Part shown: in pieces, positions 23,435 through 35,224 of the stretch | How positions within the stretch are numbered: the stretch's first letter is position 1 | Layout: the number at the start of each line of letters is the position of its first letter | Assembly (NCBI GenBank): GCA_964036045.1 | Contig: OZ038384.1 | Location: forward strand, 55,153,355-55,217,354 | Length of the DNA stretch: 64,000 nt | Origin: Eutreptiella sp. 'Long Island Sound 2002' | Lineage: Eukaryota; Euglenozoa; Euglenophyceae; Eutreptiales; Eutreptiaceae | Reading direction: 5' to 3' | Notes under the pieces: model-generated | What the model saw: only the letters and a program-made list of their open reading frames with translations | Database searches by the model: none | Told to the model about the DNA's origin: nothing | Program-made: the position numbers and the translations under genes

Positions 23435-24100
23435 AACGCCCCCGCGCGGCAGTGGGGGAGCGGGCTCAGCCGCCGCGGCACTGCGGCTCCCCCTCGCACC
23501 GGGTGCGGCTGTCATGGCGACCGGGGTCTCCCCCCCTCCTCGGGAGAGCAGAGGTCGGGGGGGCGGCCAGGTGGCGGCCCCTGCCTGTTTGGGGAGCAGC
23601 AGATGCGGGGTATGCGCCCACCCTTGGCACCAGAGAGCCCACGCCCTACGCAGCCGGCTTTGACGCCCGGCGCGGCGGCGGCGCAGACCAAGGCACACTA
23701 CCCGCATGCGGCGACCCGCCTGCCACGACTAACCAAGAGCTGGGGGCTTACTTGAGGGGGGGCGGCGACGTGTCAGAACACCCTGGCGCCCTACTGGCCA
23801 CGCCCGGCGATGGTGGCAGTGGGTACGGGAGCGGTACTAGCCCCGGCGACCCCCTTCCCTTGGGGTGGCCTCATTTTCCGGACCCCCGGCCCGGCTGGGG
23901 GGTGTCTATACGCCCACAACCCACGAGGGCGCCTCGGGTCGAGCAGAGGGCACTGGGTCCCCTACGGAGGCGGGGGCCAGCCCAGGCAGTGGCGCGGGGC
24001 CCCATGTTGCGGTGGGGGGTTGGGGGTAGGACGGGGGTCACAGCCGTCGCGGCACTGCGGCTCCCCCTTGCGCCGGTGGCGACCGGAGGTTTCTCCCCCA
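23340..24100. repeat. Direct repeat inside the LINE, offset 558 bp
   Basis: TACGCCCACAACCCACGAGG occurs at 23351 and again at 23909. Similarity continues for about 190 bp past each, including GCGGCACTGCGGCTCCCCCT. It spans the ORF1 stop and the spacer before the middle ORF. Confidence 0.8.
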
Positions 24101-24296
24101 CACCAGCCCCCCGCCCCCCCCCCCCCAAGGGGAGAGCACGGGCCCGGAGGCCGGCGGAAGACATGGGCTGCCTGACCGGGGAGCAAGGCGGTTGGGGGAC
24201 GCAACGGCTCACGGCCCCCCTCCCCTCCACCCCCATCCCGGCCCCCCGACGGCCGGGCCTGGCTCCCTTTCGCCCTGCAGCCAGCCTTTTTCGCAC

Positions 24297-25408
24297 ATGG
24301 CGCGCGGACCAAGAGGACGCGGACGGGGACGAGGCCAGGGACGGCGGCGCGGTCACGCGGCCTCGCCCCCCCCCCCCCCCACCCTCACGGAGCACCAGCG
24401 GCGGCACCATGGCCTCGTCCTGGTGCCTTGGTGGTACCGCCAGCCCGCCGTGATTTATCCGGCCCGCCCCCCGCAGCTACGCTGGGCCAACACCGTCTTC
24501 GCCCTGTCTCCTCTCGTGGGACTGCTCCCCGGGGTCCTGCGGCTCCAGGACCTCCTGCCGGGAGCTTGGAACGGATGGTGGCACTGCGGTCACCGGCCCG
24601 AGGACAAGCAGGTCTGGATCACCGCCATCGACCGCCCGAGCCGCGCCGAGTTCGGGACCAAGGGGGCCACTGTGGGCCAAGCCCTGCAGTTGAGGTACCC
24701 TCTGGTGCTCTACGCGCGCGCCCCCCGTCCGGACACCCGCGGCGGCCGCCTCCCGTACACGTGGCACGGGTACCTGCCACCCACATGGAGGGAGGAGCTG
24801 GGCGAGCCGCTGCGGCGGCAGGTCCATCCTCGCCGTCCGGAGCGGTGGGACAACCCCCCTCCCTGCTGGTTCCTCCGCCCGTGCCGCCGCCTCACCCTCT
24901 TCGAGGGAGAGACGGCCGCCGGCAGGGACCACGCCGGGGGGTGGACTGGTGGGGCCGGGTCTGGGACAACGATTCCGCCCGCCAGCCACCCCCCTACCCT
25001 GAGCCTGAGGCGACGTGGTGGGACGAGGCCTACGCCATCCACCCCCTACTCCCAGTGGTCACCGATGCGTGGTGGGCCGTCTTGCCGGAGCCGGGACAGG
25101 TTCATGCCACGGCACCGTGGCCCGATGCCCTCCGCCGCGCGGGACAGGCGCCTGTCCGGGACCGCATGTACGAGGTCTTCCGGGAGACCCTCCGCCTCAG
25201 TGGAGACTGGGAACGGGGCGCCCCCCCCGCGTGCGAAGCCGCCCGCCATTCCACTGGCCTATGGCGGGACGCCGCTCCCTCCGACGCCGCCCCCTCCGCC
25301 TCCCAGCGCGCCCACCCTCAGATGGGGGCTGTGCCCGACTGCCTAACCACGGCGCCGCTGGACTTGGGTGGACAGTTAACCCGCAGGCATGCCACGCTAC
25401 CCCTGTGA
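24297..25408 (+). pseudogene. Extra middle ORF of the LINE
   Basis: Starts at ATG 24297 with an Arg/Gly-rich N-terminus (RGRGRGRG-like), then a region rich in Trp, Pro and Tyr (24430-24900). One frame change near 24930 leads into the frame ending at TGA 25406-25408; the second part contains paired Trp motifs and acidic residues. ORF2 begins 43 bp downstream. I do not recognise a domain. It could be a second nucleic-acid-binding protein, or a part of ORF1 separated by the 558-bp duplication. Confidence 0.5.
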
Positions 25409-25450
25409 CCCCACTCCTTGCGCCCCTTAAACTGTGGCGAATGAGTATGG

Positions 25451-28400
25451 ATGGGGGCTGGGTGCTGCCCCTCTCCCCCCCCCCCCCCGGCCGGGGATGC
25501 CGGGGCTGCATACCCCCCCCCTCGGTGCTGGGCCTTCCCCCCCCTCCTGCTGCTGCGGTACGGGGACGTTGAGCTCCACCCGGGCCCCATGCGCGTAGCG
25601 TTGGCGAACGTCACCTCCCTGTGTCTGCACTGGCACACGGTTGCCCACTAGCGGGCAGACATTATGCTTATCTCAGAGACACGCCTCACGCCGGTGCCAC
25701 AACAGGTGATGCGCGCCCAAGCCGGGGCCTCGGGCTGGCCAGCCTTTTGGGGGGCGCCCTTGGAATCCGGGGGGTATCTGGGATGCTCCAGCCGGGGGTT
25801 GGGTATCCTGGTGCGCCAAGGCATCCTGGCCAGGGCAATTCTGCCCCCCAAGGGGACCACCGCACCGGGGCGCACGCCCTCGCCCAGACCCTCTGGCACT
25901 CCATTCGCTGGTGCCACGCCTTGGTAGGCTTGGGGCGGGGGGCGGAGTCCCTGCACGCTAGCTGGCATGCGGCGTCTCGGCCTAGCTAGCCCTTAACCGG
26001 ACTTTTTGGAGCCACGCCACACAGTACGTGGCACGGCACGGGACGGCCCCACAGCTGGTGGGGGGGGATTTCAACTTTGACCTCGATTACCCGCTGCGGG
26101 CACCGCCATCCATCCTGACATCCCTCTTGACTCGCCGGCTGGTAGATGCGGACCTTGAGCTGGCGTCCGCCCTGGGGAAGGACCCCTCTGCTCGTACCGC
26201 GGCCCGGAGGGCACCCGACCCTCGCGCATTGACGGACTGCTGGCTGACACGCGGGTGGCGACGTTGCTCCACGCGGCAGAGCGGCTGCCGCGTGGGGCTA
26301 TTCCGGGGCACACCCCGGTGTGCTTCGACCTCTACCTGCGGGGGGTGTCGCAGCGGGTGTTCAAGTTTGTCCGCCCCAAACCAGTGGTGCCGGCCCCACG
26401 TGAGGAACACGAGCGGCTCCTCCTAGTACAGCGCCTCCTCGACCCGCTGGAGGCGGGGTGGCGGGCAGCCCTGTGCACCGGGGACATGGACCGCTCCTGG
26501 GCTTTCTGGACCACAACCGCGGAGGAGACCATCCTCGCCCTGTGCCCAGACATCATTCCGGACTCCCTCCCGGCTGTGGCCACACTTCCGCAGGCCCCTC
26601 CCCACCTCCCCCGCGGCAGGGGCACGGACCAGCTGCTCCGGGAGGTACGCCTCTGCCCCAAGCAACGGCGGGACACCGGGGGTCCGCTAACGTGCCCCGT
26701 GCCGCGCATCCAGGCGGCCGAGGGGCCTACGCTGGCCCGAACGCCCAATGCAGGGTGCGGGCGCGTTGCCGCGCGCGCTGCAGCAGGCGTGGGCTGCTCT
26801 CCAACGTAGCCTGGGCAGGCTCTGTGCGCTGGGCCCGGAGTATGCGGACTTTGAGCCCGGTGGCACACGCGAACGGTTGGCTTCGCTAGCGTCCCTTCGC
26901 CGCCTCCGCACGGCACTGGCGGGGAAGGTCCGGGCCACGCTCAGGGCGGAGGACAAGGACCGCGTGCGTGAGGGCCGCGCCTGGCTGGAGGAAGCCCGGT
27001 CCTCGGATCAAGGGGCCGTGTACCGCTGGTTGAAGGATGAGTCCTACGCCCCGCCGGTCACTTTTCTCTCCAGGCCAGATGGCACGGCCACGGCCAACCT
27101 GGCGGAGATGGACGGCCTCCTGAAGGACGCCTGGCGCACCAAAAACCGCAAATACGCGTCGGACCTAGAGCCGGACCCGGTGGAGGACAACCGAGTACGG
27201 CAGCCACGTGCGGCGAGTCCCCAAGATTGCCTCGCAACTCGACGGCCCCCGCCTGCGCAAGGGGCTCCCCCGCAGGAAGCCCTCGGCTTTGGGGCTGGAC
27301 GGATGGAGTCTGGCTGACTCCCGCTCCCTTCCCGACAAGCTGCTGGGCAGGCCGGCGGACCTTCTGCGCGAGGTGGAGCGACTGGGCAAGTCGCCGGCCC
27401 GCCTGGCCGAGGGCTACACTGCCCTCATCCCCAAGGAGGGCCCGCCGGGACCCCTGAACACCCGACCGCTCACGGTCCTGTCCATGGTTCACCGGCTGTG
27501 GGCGGGTGTGCGCCTGGTGGACGCCATTGCGTGGCACGAGTTCCGGGCCCACCCGGCGGCCTTTGGGTCCCCCCCGGCCCGAAGCGCCCTGGACGCGGCG
27601 GCGGTGACGCAAGTCCTCTCAGAACCGTGTCGCCTCCGAGGGTGGGCCGTCGCGGGGATGAGCATCGATTACGTCAAGTGCTGCGATCTCATCCCCCAGG
27701 CGGTCGTGCTGGCCCTAGCGGTGGAGCTGGGCATGGAACCGGGCACGTGCCGCGCCCTCGGGCCATGTACAAACAGCTCCGCCGGGCCTTCAAGATCGCC
27801 GGGGCCTTCGGCCTGTGGTGGCAGGCCATCAACGGCATCCTCCAGGGGTGCCCCCTGTCGGTGATCTTGGTGAATGTGCTCACCACGATATGGAAATGGG
27901 AGGTGGACTCCCTGCGCCGAGAGGTGTGCGCCCAGACGGCCGCCCTTCCCCCGTTCTGGACGAGGATGCGGCGGACGACCTGGAGCCGAGAGCCCCGCTC
28001 CCCCTCAAGGATGGCGGCCCCGGCTACGCTGCGCTGGGGTCGTCGGGCCATGCGGATGACACCCAGGCAGTGGCCCTGGGCACGGCCGCCCTCTAGGAGA
28101 CGGTCCCCACGACGGAGGAGTGGCTGCGGGTCATGGGACAGGACGTACGTGTGGACAAATCATGCTCTTGGGTCCACGGGGAGCGGGGCGCCCCGGATGT
28201 GCTGCTCCGGGGGGCCCCCATCCCGCGACCTTCCGCCAGCTCGGTGTCGACAGCGCCATCGGGGGCTCCAAGACCATGGGGCTGGTGCTGTCCCGGCGGC
28301 TCGAGGCGGGATGGAGCGCCCTGCGCCGCCTTCCCCACCTCCCGACCTATGACCGGCGAGATCGTGCCATCAGCACCCTGGTCACTCCGCTGGCCCTCCA

Positions 28401-29579
28401 TGGGGTCGCCGTGGCGCCGGTGACGGAGCCCGACTTGCGGGGACTCGAGACCGCGGCCGTACGGGCCCTGTGGAGACTGGCGCGCATGTCCCGGGCCAAG
28501 AAGGTCATCTTTACCATCCTTTCCAAGCGGCACCGCGTGTCCCCGGTCATGTACGCGTGGTATGAGCGCCTCCTCTCGCTGGCCCGCTTGCCCCGGCGGG
28601 CGGGGGTCACTCAGGTTTTCGCCCAAGCTATCTGGGAATCAGGAGGCCGCCCGACCGGGACGGGCCCGGTGGGGCGCGCGCTCCGCACGGCGGCCTCCCT
28701 GGGCTTGACCCCACGCGAGGGCTGGTGGTGCTGGGACATCCCAGGGCAAGAGCACCCCCAGCACTTCGTGTAAGAGCCTCTCCGCCAGGTACAGCACCGG
28801 GTCCGGGACAGCCTTCGCTGCCACTCCTTGCGCCAACTAGAGGCGCACCGCCCGATCACCTTTGGTGGGCTGGGCGACGGGGCGGATGGCCCGGCCTACC
28901 GCGTAGCGCACCGGGCAGCCTCCACGGAGCTGGAGAAATCGCTGCTGCGCGGCCTCCTGGCCGGGGCCATGTGGACGGCGGCCCGGGTGTCGGGCCACGG
29001 CACGCGGGCCAACTCCGCGTGCCCCCGCTATGGCGCGGCACACGAGGACGAGGCCCACGTCCTGTGGGAGTGCCCGGAACGGGACGACGCTAGGGGGACG
29101 TGGCTGCTCTGGCTGAACGACGCGGCGGGAGCCATCTCCAACATGGGTCCGCCGGACCGGTGGCCCTCCTGCCTGCAGAAGGCGGGCCTTTTCCCCTCCG
29201 GCTGGGACAGGGGGTGGACCGGGACCTCCTCGACAAACCCCTGTACCACCTATATGGCATGTACTTGGCGGTCCTCGCTGCCCGCAGGCGCGTGCCCCGC
29301 AGCCGGTGGTCCGGGGAGGCCAGGAGCGCCCGCCCCACTAACGCTTAATAGTCGAGGGCCAGTTCCGCCCAAGAGACCTCCGCAGCCCCCGGCATCCCTC
29401 CTCCTCCGACCCAATGGCGGACGTGCCCTCAGCGCCGCCGCCATCCCAGTCCACACTGCTGCCACGGAGGCAGCACGGCAGGGCCAGCACGGAAGAGGCC
29501 TAGTCCCATCCGGCACGTCCGTACTGGCCGCCGTGCAGGCACAGGCGGGGGGCCCGTAGGGGAGGACATCGGCGTCTGA
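25451..29579 (+). pseudogene. LINE ORF2: 2A-like leader, endonuclease, reverse transcriptase
   Basis: ATG 25451 follows an in-frame TGA. A 2A-like motif comes first, then an APE-type endonuclease: S-E-T-R-L-T (25673-25690), G-G-D-F-N (about 26063), R-I-D-G-L-L (about 26225) and G-H-T-P-V (about 26306). The reverse transcriptase has a D-Y-V-K-C-C-D motif A (27667-27687), G-I-L-Q-G-C-P-L-S motif B (about 27834-27860), H-A-D-D-T-Q motif C (28049-28066) and F-R-Q-L-G-V (about 28226). A C-terminal C-P-x5-E-D-E-A-H-x3-E-C-P cluster (29019-29080) has Tyr where the second Cys of a knuckle is expected. In-frame UAR codons are TAG 25649, TAG 28094, TAA 28771 and TAA-TAG near 29346. The frame ends at TGA about 29577, only ~70 bp before the element end. 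Frame changes are numerous. Confidence 0.85.
25562..25588 (+). other. 2A-like ribosome-skipping sequence at the ORF2 N-terminus
   Basis: Codons read Gly-Asp-Val-Glu-Leu-His-Pro-Gly-Pro, preceded by Leu-Leu-Leu-Leu-Arg-Tyr. This keeps the D-V-E-x-x-P-G-P core of 2A peptides, with His where Asn is usual. 2A-like peptides at the N-terminus of APE-type LINE proteins are established for other lineages. The preceding residues could form the short leader released by skipping. Confidence 0.7.
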
Positions 29580-29647
29580 ACTCGACTAGGCCCACCTCCC
29601 CGCCCCTCTACCTCTGTACATAGACCAGCGGACGCTAATAGACGAAT

Positions 29648-29828
29648 GCCGCATTTACGTGTTTTTCACTCTATTTGGGTATTGGGTGCGGGTGGGGGGG
29701 GTCTCCCAAGGGATTTGTACACAACCTGCTTATGCAATTTGTCACCCTGAGCAGCTCAAAAAGGTTGTTAGATCAAAGGCAGGCAGGCGTTTACAGGGGA
29801 AAACGCCACATACCCCCCATTTTGGGCG
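29648..29828. repeat. ~1.4-kb satellite, continuation after the LINE
   Basis: Begins with the 3' target-site duplication (29648-29666) and reads through the usual satellite words to GGTTGTTAGATCAAAG (29763), the start of the next unit. It is then interrupted at CATTTTGGGC. Confidence 0.9.
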
Positions 29829-31286
29829 TCTGGCGGAACGCCACCTGGGGGCGGGCGCAATGCTGAGTGGGGCCCCGTTGGGGCGCTGCCGTTCGCTCCT
29901 CCCCCTCGGGGGCCGCGTGTGCGTGTGGCTTTCGGCCCGCCCGTACTTCGCGGCGCGCCGCGAAGTCATGCTGCAGCTAATGCGCCTCGCGGCGCACTGC
30001 CGCGACTCGTGGGCCCGGCGCTTGCGAGCGCCTGCACACATGCAGCCACTGCACATTGACCGCTTTCTCATGGATTATTTCTCCCGCCCCCTCGAGGGGG
30101 GGCCTCCTCTGCTCCCGTATGCCCGGCGGCCCCCGCGGGCACCGGTCCGCAGCGTCCCGCTCGCGGCACCATAGCGCAACCGCCCTCCGGGGGCGGGCAG
30201 CGGCACGCAGGGCTGGCTCTGCTTGCAGCATGGGGCGCCGTCTTGCGCCCGGTGCAGGAGCCCGGGCTGGGGCATTAGCCGCTGCTGCCGGGCGGGCCAC
30301 GAAGGCCACACTGGCTCCTCGGGGGGCCCAAGCTGCCCCATAGCCCCACCCCGTGTTGTGCCGGGTCGCCACGTACTCGTCCCCGAGGCCCGACGCGCGG
30401 GGCCGGCCGCGTTGTCCTCCTGGCTTGGACGGGCCCGCCCGGCCTCCCAAGCCCTTCCGGGATCGGACCCTCCGGCTACCCGCTGGTGCGCTGCCCCGCC
30501 CAGAGTTCTGGGCACTCGCCCTTCCTCCGCCCTGGGGCCGGACGCCCCCAGGCCTGCGCAGCGCCAGGCGCCTAACCGGGCTAACCGGGGGGACCCGTGT
30601 TGGGGGGGGGGCGACAGCCAACGGGTGGGGGGGGGCAACAGACCCCCTATCACCCCAGCCAGCGGGGGGGGGGGGGGGCAACCCGAGGCCGGTTCCCTCA
30701 TACCCCTCCGCCAGCGCGGGGGCCACCGGGGCGCCAACGGTTGGGGGGGCAGCAGTCCCCCTCTCGACCCACCAAGCAAGGCCGGGCGGTGGCCCGAGGC
30801 CGGTCCCCTCATGCTCCTCCGCCAGCGCGGGGGCCTCGGGGGCACCATCGGCGTAGTGGAACTCCTCACCACCATCCCCCCCATTAGAGCGACCTCCCCC
30901 GTTGTTCCCAGATGTTTTGAGCCGCATCTCCGCGGCCGTGAGGAGCCGCGCCCAGCCGCGGCGACAATCCCTCAGCGGGCTCGACGGCGGCCTTAGCCAA
31001 AGGCCACCAGGTCGGTAGCGGACATGCTTCGCACGCCCCCGCCCCCCCTCCCCCCCCCCCCCCCCCACGGGCGGCGAGCGACCCAGTCGGGGGGGCAGCC
31101 AGGTGGATCAGCCGGGCCACGGCGACTCCCCCTTTCACGGAGCAGCCGCGCCCACGGCCCCGCGAACCCCATCATTGGGACGACTTCGTTGGCCCCTTGC
31201 CGGGGGACACCGTCCGCCACCAACCGCGGCTCCCGCCGGGGGTGCCGCCGGACTGGAGATGGCCCCAGGATTTCATCCACGACCTG
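29829..31286. mobile_element. 1.46-kb GC-rich insert in the satellite
   Basis: In other copies the satellite reads CATTTTGGGCCT...GGGCCTATTCGCGTACC without a break; here ~1.46 kb lies between these words. TTTGGGC occurs at both junctions and could be a short duplication or microhomology. The plus strand from about 29855 encodes a protein-like stretch (many Arg/Leu/Ala with W, F and Y residues) to TAG 30172. The minus strand has a 363-codon Gly/Pro-rich frame (29977-31068), part of it repeated units. I cannot tell which strand, if either, is coding. No TIR, poly-A or transposase motif was seen. Confidence 0.5.
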
Positions 31287-34131
31287 GTCAGGCTCTTTGG
31301 GCCTATTCGCGTACCCTACCCCAAGGGGTTGAATTGTTAGTTTAACCCCTTCTAAAATCATTATTTTGTCTAATAAACGCATCCCCCATTGAGATTTTGG
31401 TCCGGACCCCCCCCCCCCCACTTGAAACCCACTTTTTTGAGGTTTTGAGGGAGGGGGCGGGTGGGGGGGGTCAAAATTGACCCCCCCTTTTTTGGGTAGA
31501 AAATCATGAATCTTTTGGTTTTTTTCCATTTTGAGCGGAAAAGTGTTTCCGGGACCCGACTCCATGGGGTTTGTATGGGGCGGAGTGGGACGAGCGCTGC
31601 AATTTATGCACTTTCCAGCTGTTTTGGCTATGTTGGCGGTTTTGGCGACCTCGGTGACCCCGTGGTACCCACTGTGAGGGGTGTGAGTGGGGATGTTGTG
31701 ACAGTATATGCCTACTAGGATACAGAAGGACGCTTTTTCAAGTCTCTAGCCTTGCTGAGAGCCGGTCACAACCCGTGCCAAAGACGCGAAGTGACTGTTT
31801 CCACCAATAATCGCCTAGTGAATTGGCCCGTACACAACCTGCTAATGGAGCTTTTCAGCCCGGGCAACTCAAAAATTGGAGTTTTCGAAACTTGTTTTTA
31901 TGATATTGTGACCACACGATGTGACCATCCAAGGTATGTAGAGCATGTTTTACGCCGTATTTGCGTGTTTTTATTTATTGGGTAATTTGGTCCGGGGGGC
32001 GGGGGTCTCCGAAGGGAAGGGCACACAACCTGCTAATGTAGTTTTTCACCCTGAACAGCTCAGAAATCGAAGTTTTGGAAACTTGTTTTTTTGATATTGT
32101 GATCACTTAAATTGACCATCGAACGTATGTAAAGCATGTTTTAGGCCGCGTTTACATGTTTTTCACCGTGTTTGGGAGTAGGTCCGTGGGGGGGGGGGGG
32201 GGGGCTCCCAAGGGATTGGTGCGCAAGCTGCTTATGCAGCTTTTCACCCTGGACAGCTAAAAAAACGAAGTTTTCGCAACTTACTTTTTTGATTTTGTGA
32301 TCACCGAAGATGACCATCCACGGTATGTAAAGCATGCTTCAGCCCGTATTTATGTGCTTTCCACCTTTGAGCGCGCGGGGGGGGGAGGGGGCTCCCGGGG
32401 GGTCTCCCAAGGGATTGATTGGTGCACAACCTGCTCATGTAGTTTTTCACCCTAGACACCTCAAAAATCAAAGTTTTCGAAACTTACTTTTTTGATACCA
32501 TGATCACCTAAAATGACCATCCAAGTTATGTAAAGAACGTTTTAGGCCGTATGTATGTGTTTTTCACCGTATTTGAGCATTGGACGCACGGGGGGGGGGG
32601 GTTTCCCAAGGGATTGGTACACAACGTGCTCATGCAATTTTTCACCCCGGGCAACTCAAAAAGGTTGTTAGATCAAAGCCAGGCAGGCGTATATCGGGGA
32701 AAACGCCACATACCCCGCATTTTGGGCCTTTTTGGGCCTATTCGCGTACCCTACCCCGAGGAGTTGAATTATTATTTTAAACCCTTAGAAAATCATTCTT
32801 TTGTCCAATAAATGCATCCCCCAATGAGATTTTGGTCCGGACCCCCCCCCAACCCCCCCCCCCCCCCACTTGAAACCCACTTTTTTGAAGTTTTGAGGGA
32901 AAAGGGGGGGGTCAAAAATGTCCAAAAAATGATTCCCTTTTTTGGGTCGAAAATCATGAATCTTTTGGTTTTTTCGATTTTGAGCCGAAAAGTGTTTCCG
33001 GGACCCGACTCCATGGGGTTTGTATGGGGCGGAGTGGGACGAGCGCTGCAGTTTATGCACTCTCCAGACGTTTTGGCTATGTTGGCGGTTTTGGCGACCC
33101 CGGTGACCCCGTGGTACCCACTCTGAGGGGTGTGAGTGGGGATGTTGTGACAGTGTATGCCTACTAGGATACAGAAGGACGCTTTTTCAAGTCTCTAGCC
33201 TTGCCGAGAGCCGGTCACAACCCGTGCCAAAGACGCGAAATGACTGTTTCCAACAATAATGGCTCAGTGAATTGGGCAGTACACAACCTGCCAATGCAAT
33301 TTTCCAGCCCGGGCAGCTCAAAAATTGGAGTTGTCGAAACTTGTTTTTATGATATTGTGACCACACGATGTGACCATCCAAGGTATGTAGAGCATGTTTT
33401 ACGCTGTATCTACGTGTTTTTCACCCTATTGGGGTATTAGGTCCGGCGGGGGGGGGTCTCCGAAGGGACGGGCACACAACCTGCTAATGTACTTTTTCAC
33501 CCTGGACAGCCCAGAAATCGAAGTTTTGGAAACTTTTTTTTTGATGTTCTGATCACCTAAAATGACCATCCAAGGTATGTAAAGCATGTTTCAGGCCACG
33601 TTTACGTCTTTTTCACTGTATTTGGGTATTAGGCCCAGGGGGGGGGTCTCCCAAGCGATGGCCTCACAACTTCCTTATGCAATTTTTCACCCTGGACAGC
33701 TCAAAAATTGAACCGGACCCCTGCCAACCCCCCCCCCCCCCACTTGAAACCCACTTTTTTGAGGTTTTGAGGGAGATGGGGGGGGGGGTGGGGGGGGGTC
33801 AAAAATGTCCAAAAAATGACCCCCTTTTTTTGGGTCGAAAACCATGAGTCTTTTGGTTTTTTTGGATTTTGACCCGAAAAGTGTTTCCGGGACCCGACTC
33901 CATGGCGTTTGTACCGGGCGGAGTGGGACGAGCGCTTATGCAGTTTATGCATCTTCCAGCCATTTTGGCTATGTTGGCAGTTTGGCAACCTCGGTGACCC
34001 CGAGGTACCCACTTTGAGAGGTGTGAGTGGGGATGTTGTGCCAGTATATGCCCACTAGGATACAGAAGGACGCTTTTTCAAGTCTCTAGCCTTGCTGAGA
34101 GCCGGTCACAACCCCTGCCAAAGACGCGAAA
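31287..34131. repeat. ~1.4-kb higher-order satellite, copies 2-4
   Basis: Unit starts (GGTTGTTAGATCAAAG) are at 29763 and 32664. A partial fourth copy joins in mid-unit at about 33713 and ends at 34131. Within each unit, ~190-bp sub-repeats recur, for example ACACAACCTGCTAATG near 31833 and 32025 and diverged forms near 32220, 32423 and 32617. Each unit carries G- or C-runs of 7-17 bases. Open frames here are short and shared between copies, so they are repeat shadows. Confidence 0.9.
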
Positions 34132-34134
34132 TGA

Positions 34135-34776
34135 AAGCACATCTTGGATTGCCCCACAGACTGGGCATTAAAGTACCTATATTTTTGCCTGTATGATCAA
34201 TGGGAGTACAAGGCACCCCTTCCCCTTCCTGTTGTAGGTTGGTGGCTAAAGGCCCCGAAGGGGGTTCCAAGTGATACCCGAGCACCAAAGGAGTCCGGGT
34301 GGATTCTTGCCCTCGCCTTAAATGTAATCATGCCCTCTCAACTCTTCAGGTGCTTGACGGAATCAACCTTTGTTGTGGTCGCATATACAAGCAGTTCTGC
34401 CTAGAAGCCTCAGTTTATGAGTATACTAGGGACAACGATAGCCAATATGGATTGTTTTTATATTGTAGACCGGCAAGAGTGGTTTAAGGTCATTGATGAC
34501 GGGTGTTTGTGTGAGGTAGCCAAGGCACGAGCTGCTCAGGACGACAATTTTGACGAGGAGGATCGAGAATAGGCTGACAGTTTGGATGTGCCCGTTGATG
34601 CTCCTATGAGTAATAAGGGCAAGCCCGCAAGCGGCAGTCGTCATCCCCAGAAGAAAAAGGCCACCCCTCAGACACCCGAGACCACTTTTGCCATGGTTGC
34701 TTTGGCGGCGAAGGCCACTCAGGCCAAGCCTCTGGCCAAGAAGGGCAAGAAACGAGTTCCCTGTAGCCCCTATTGA
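34135..34776 (+). CDS. Unrecognised protein, basic C-terminus (5' end missing)
   Basis: A single frame of 214 codons follows directly on the satellite end and stops at TGA 34774-34776. It holds two TAG codons (34402, 34570) and no other stop. The first half looks like a folded domain (W-E-Y-K-A, A-L-A-L-N-V). The second has a W-F-K-V-I-D-D-G stretch and an acidic cluster (DEEDRE immediately before the second TAG). The C-terminus is Lys/Pro/Ala-rich (KKGKKR). No family was recognised. The N-terminus is absent, either truncated by satellite insertion or lying in an upstream exon. Confidence 0.5.
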
Positions 34777-35224
34777 TGCATATAATTTGTACGTTTTTTG
34801 ACTTTTTTGTGCTCTGCACAGTGCAATTTTCGCATTTCGTCATTTGTTACCCCTGCTAGTGTGCATTTTAGCACACGCAATGCAGTTGATTCGCTTCGTG
34901 TTTTTCGATGGGGGCTTTGGAGGGCCATCATTGGAAGACTGTGGTTTCACCTACCGATGCAATGAAACGAATTTCCATACGGAGCATGGGTGTCTCTGTG
35001 TGCCTCACAACCTATCCCGCGCAAATTGCAAAACTGGTTAGTAGGTTTCAAAGGTTTCATGCATGCGCATCTTCCACCAAATGTGTTTTCTTTCTTGTAC
35101 AGGTAGGAGATTTGCGAAGCGAATTATGCATATAAAAAGCACATACCGCAGAAAAAAGGGTTGTTTAACCCAATTGTACAAATGTCCCTAACGCACAGGT
35201 CCAATATTGGGTTTGCAAAACAAG
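34777..35224. other. AT-richer spacer, nothing recognised
   Basis: No gene or repeat recognised between the coding frame and the ~148-bp satellite. Base composition is clearly more AT-rich than the flanking DNA. Confidence 0.4.

Larger units (their letters stand above)
20643..29647 (+). mobile_element. 9.0-kb non-LTR retrotransposon (LINE), near full length
   Basis: GC-rich element inserted in the 1.4-kb satellite and flanked by a 19-bp target-site duplication. It has a ~120-bp 5' leader, ORF1, an extra middle ORF, and ORF2 with apurinic endonuclease, reverse transcriptase and a C-terminal Cys/His cluster. There is no long poly-A tail; the 3' end is TAATAGACGAAT. ORF2 has roughly eight frameshifts, several at C-runs, so this copy is dead unless some are assembly errors. 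In-frame stops in its proteins are TAG or TAA, and the frames end at TGA. Confidence 0.93.

Noticed and set aside
21906-28773. In-frame stops of the LINE as ordinary nonsense mutations only
   Set aside because: Not excluded, but the stops seen are TAG/TAA with none clearly TGA, and the frames close at TGA, which favours the code explanation.
29977-31068. 363-codon minus frame as a definite gene
   Set aside because: Gly/Pro-rich over G/C-runs and internal duplications; the plus strand is equally open, so kept only as coding potential of the insert.
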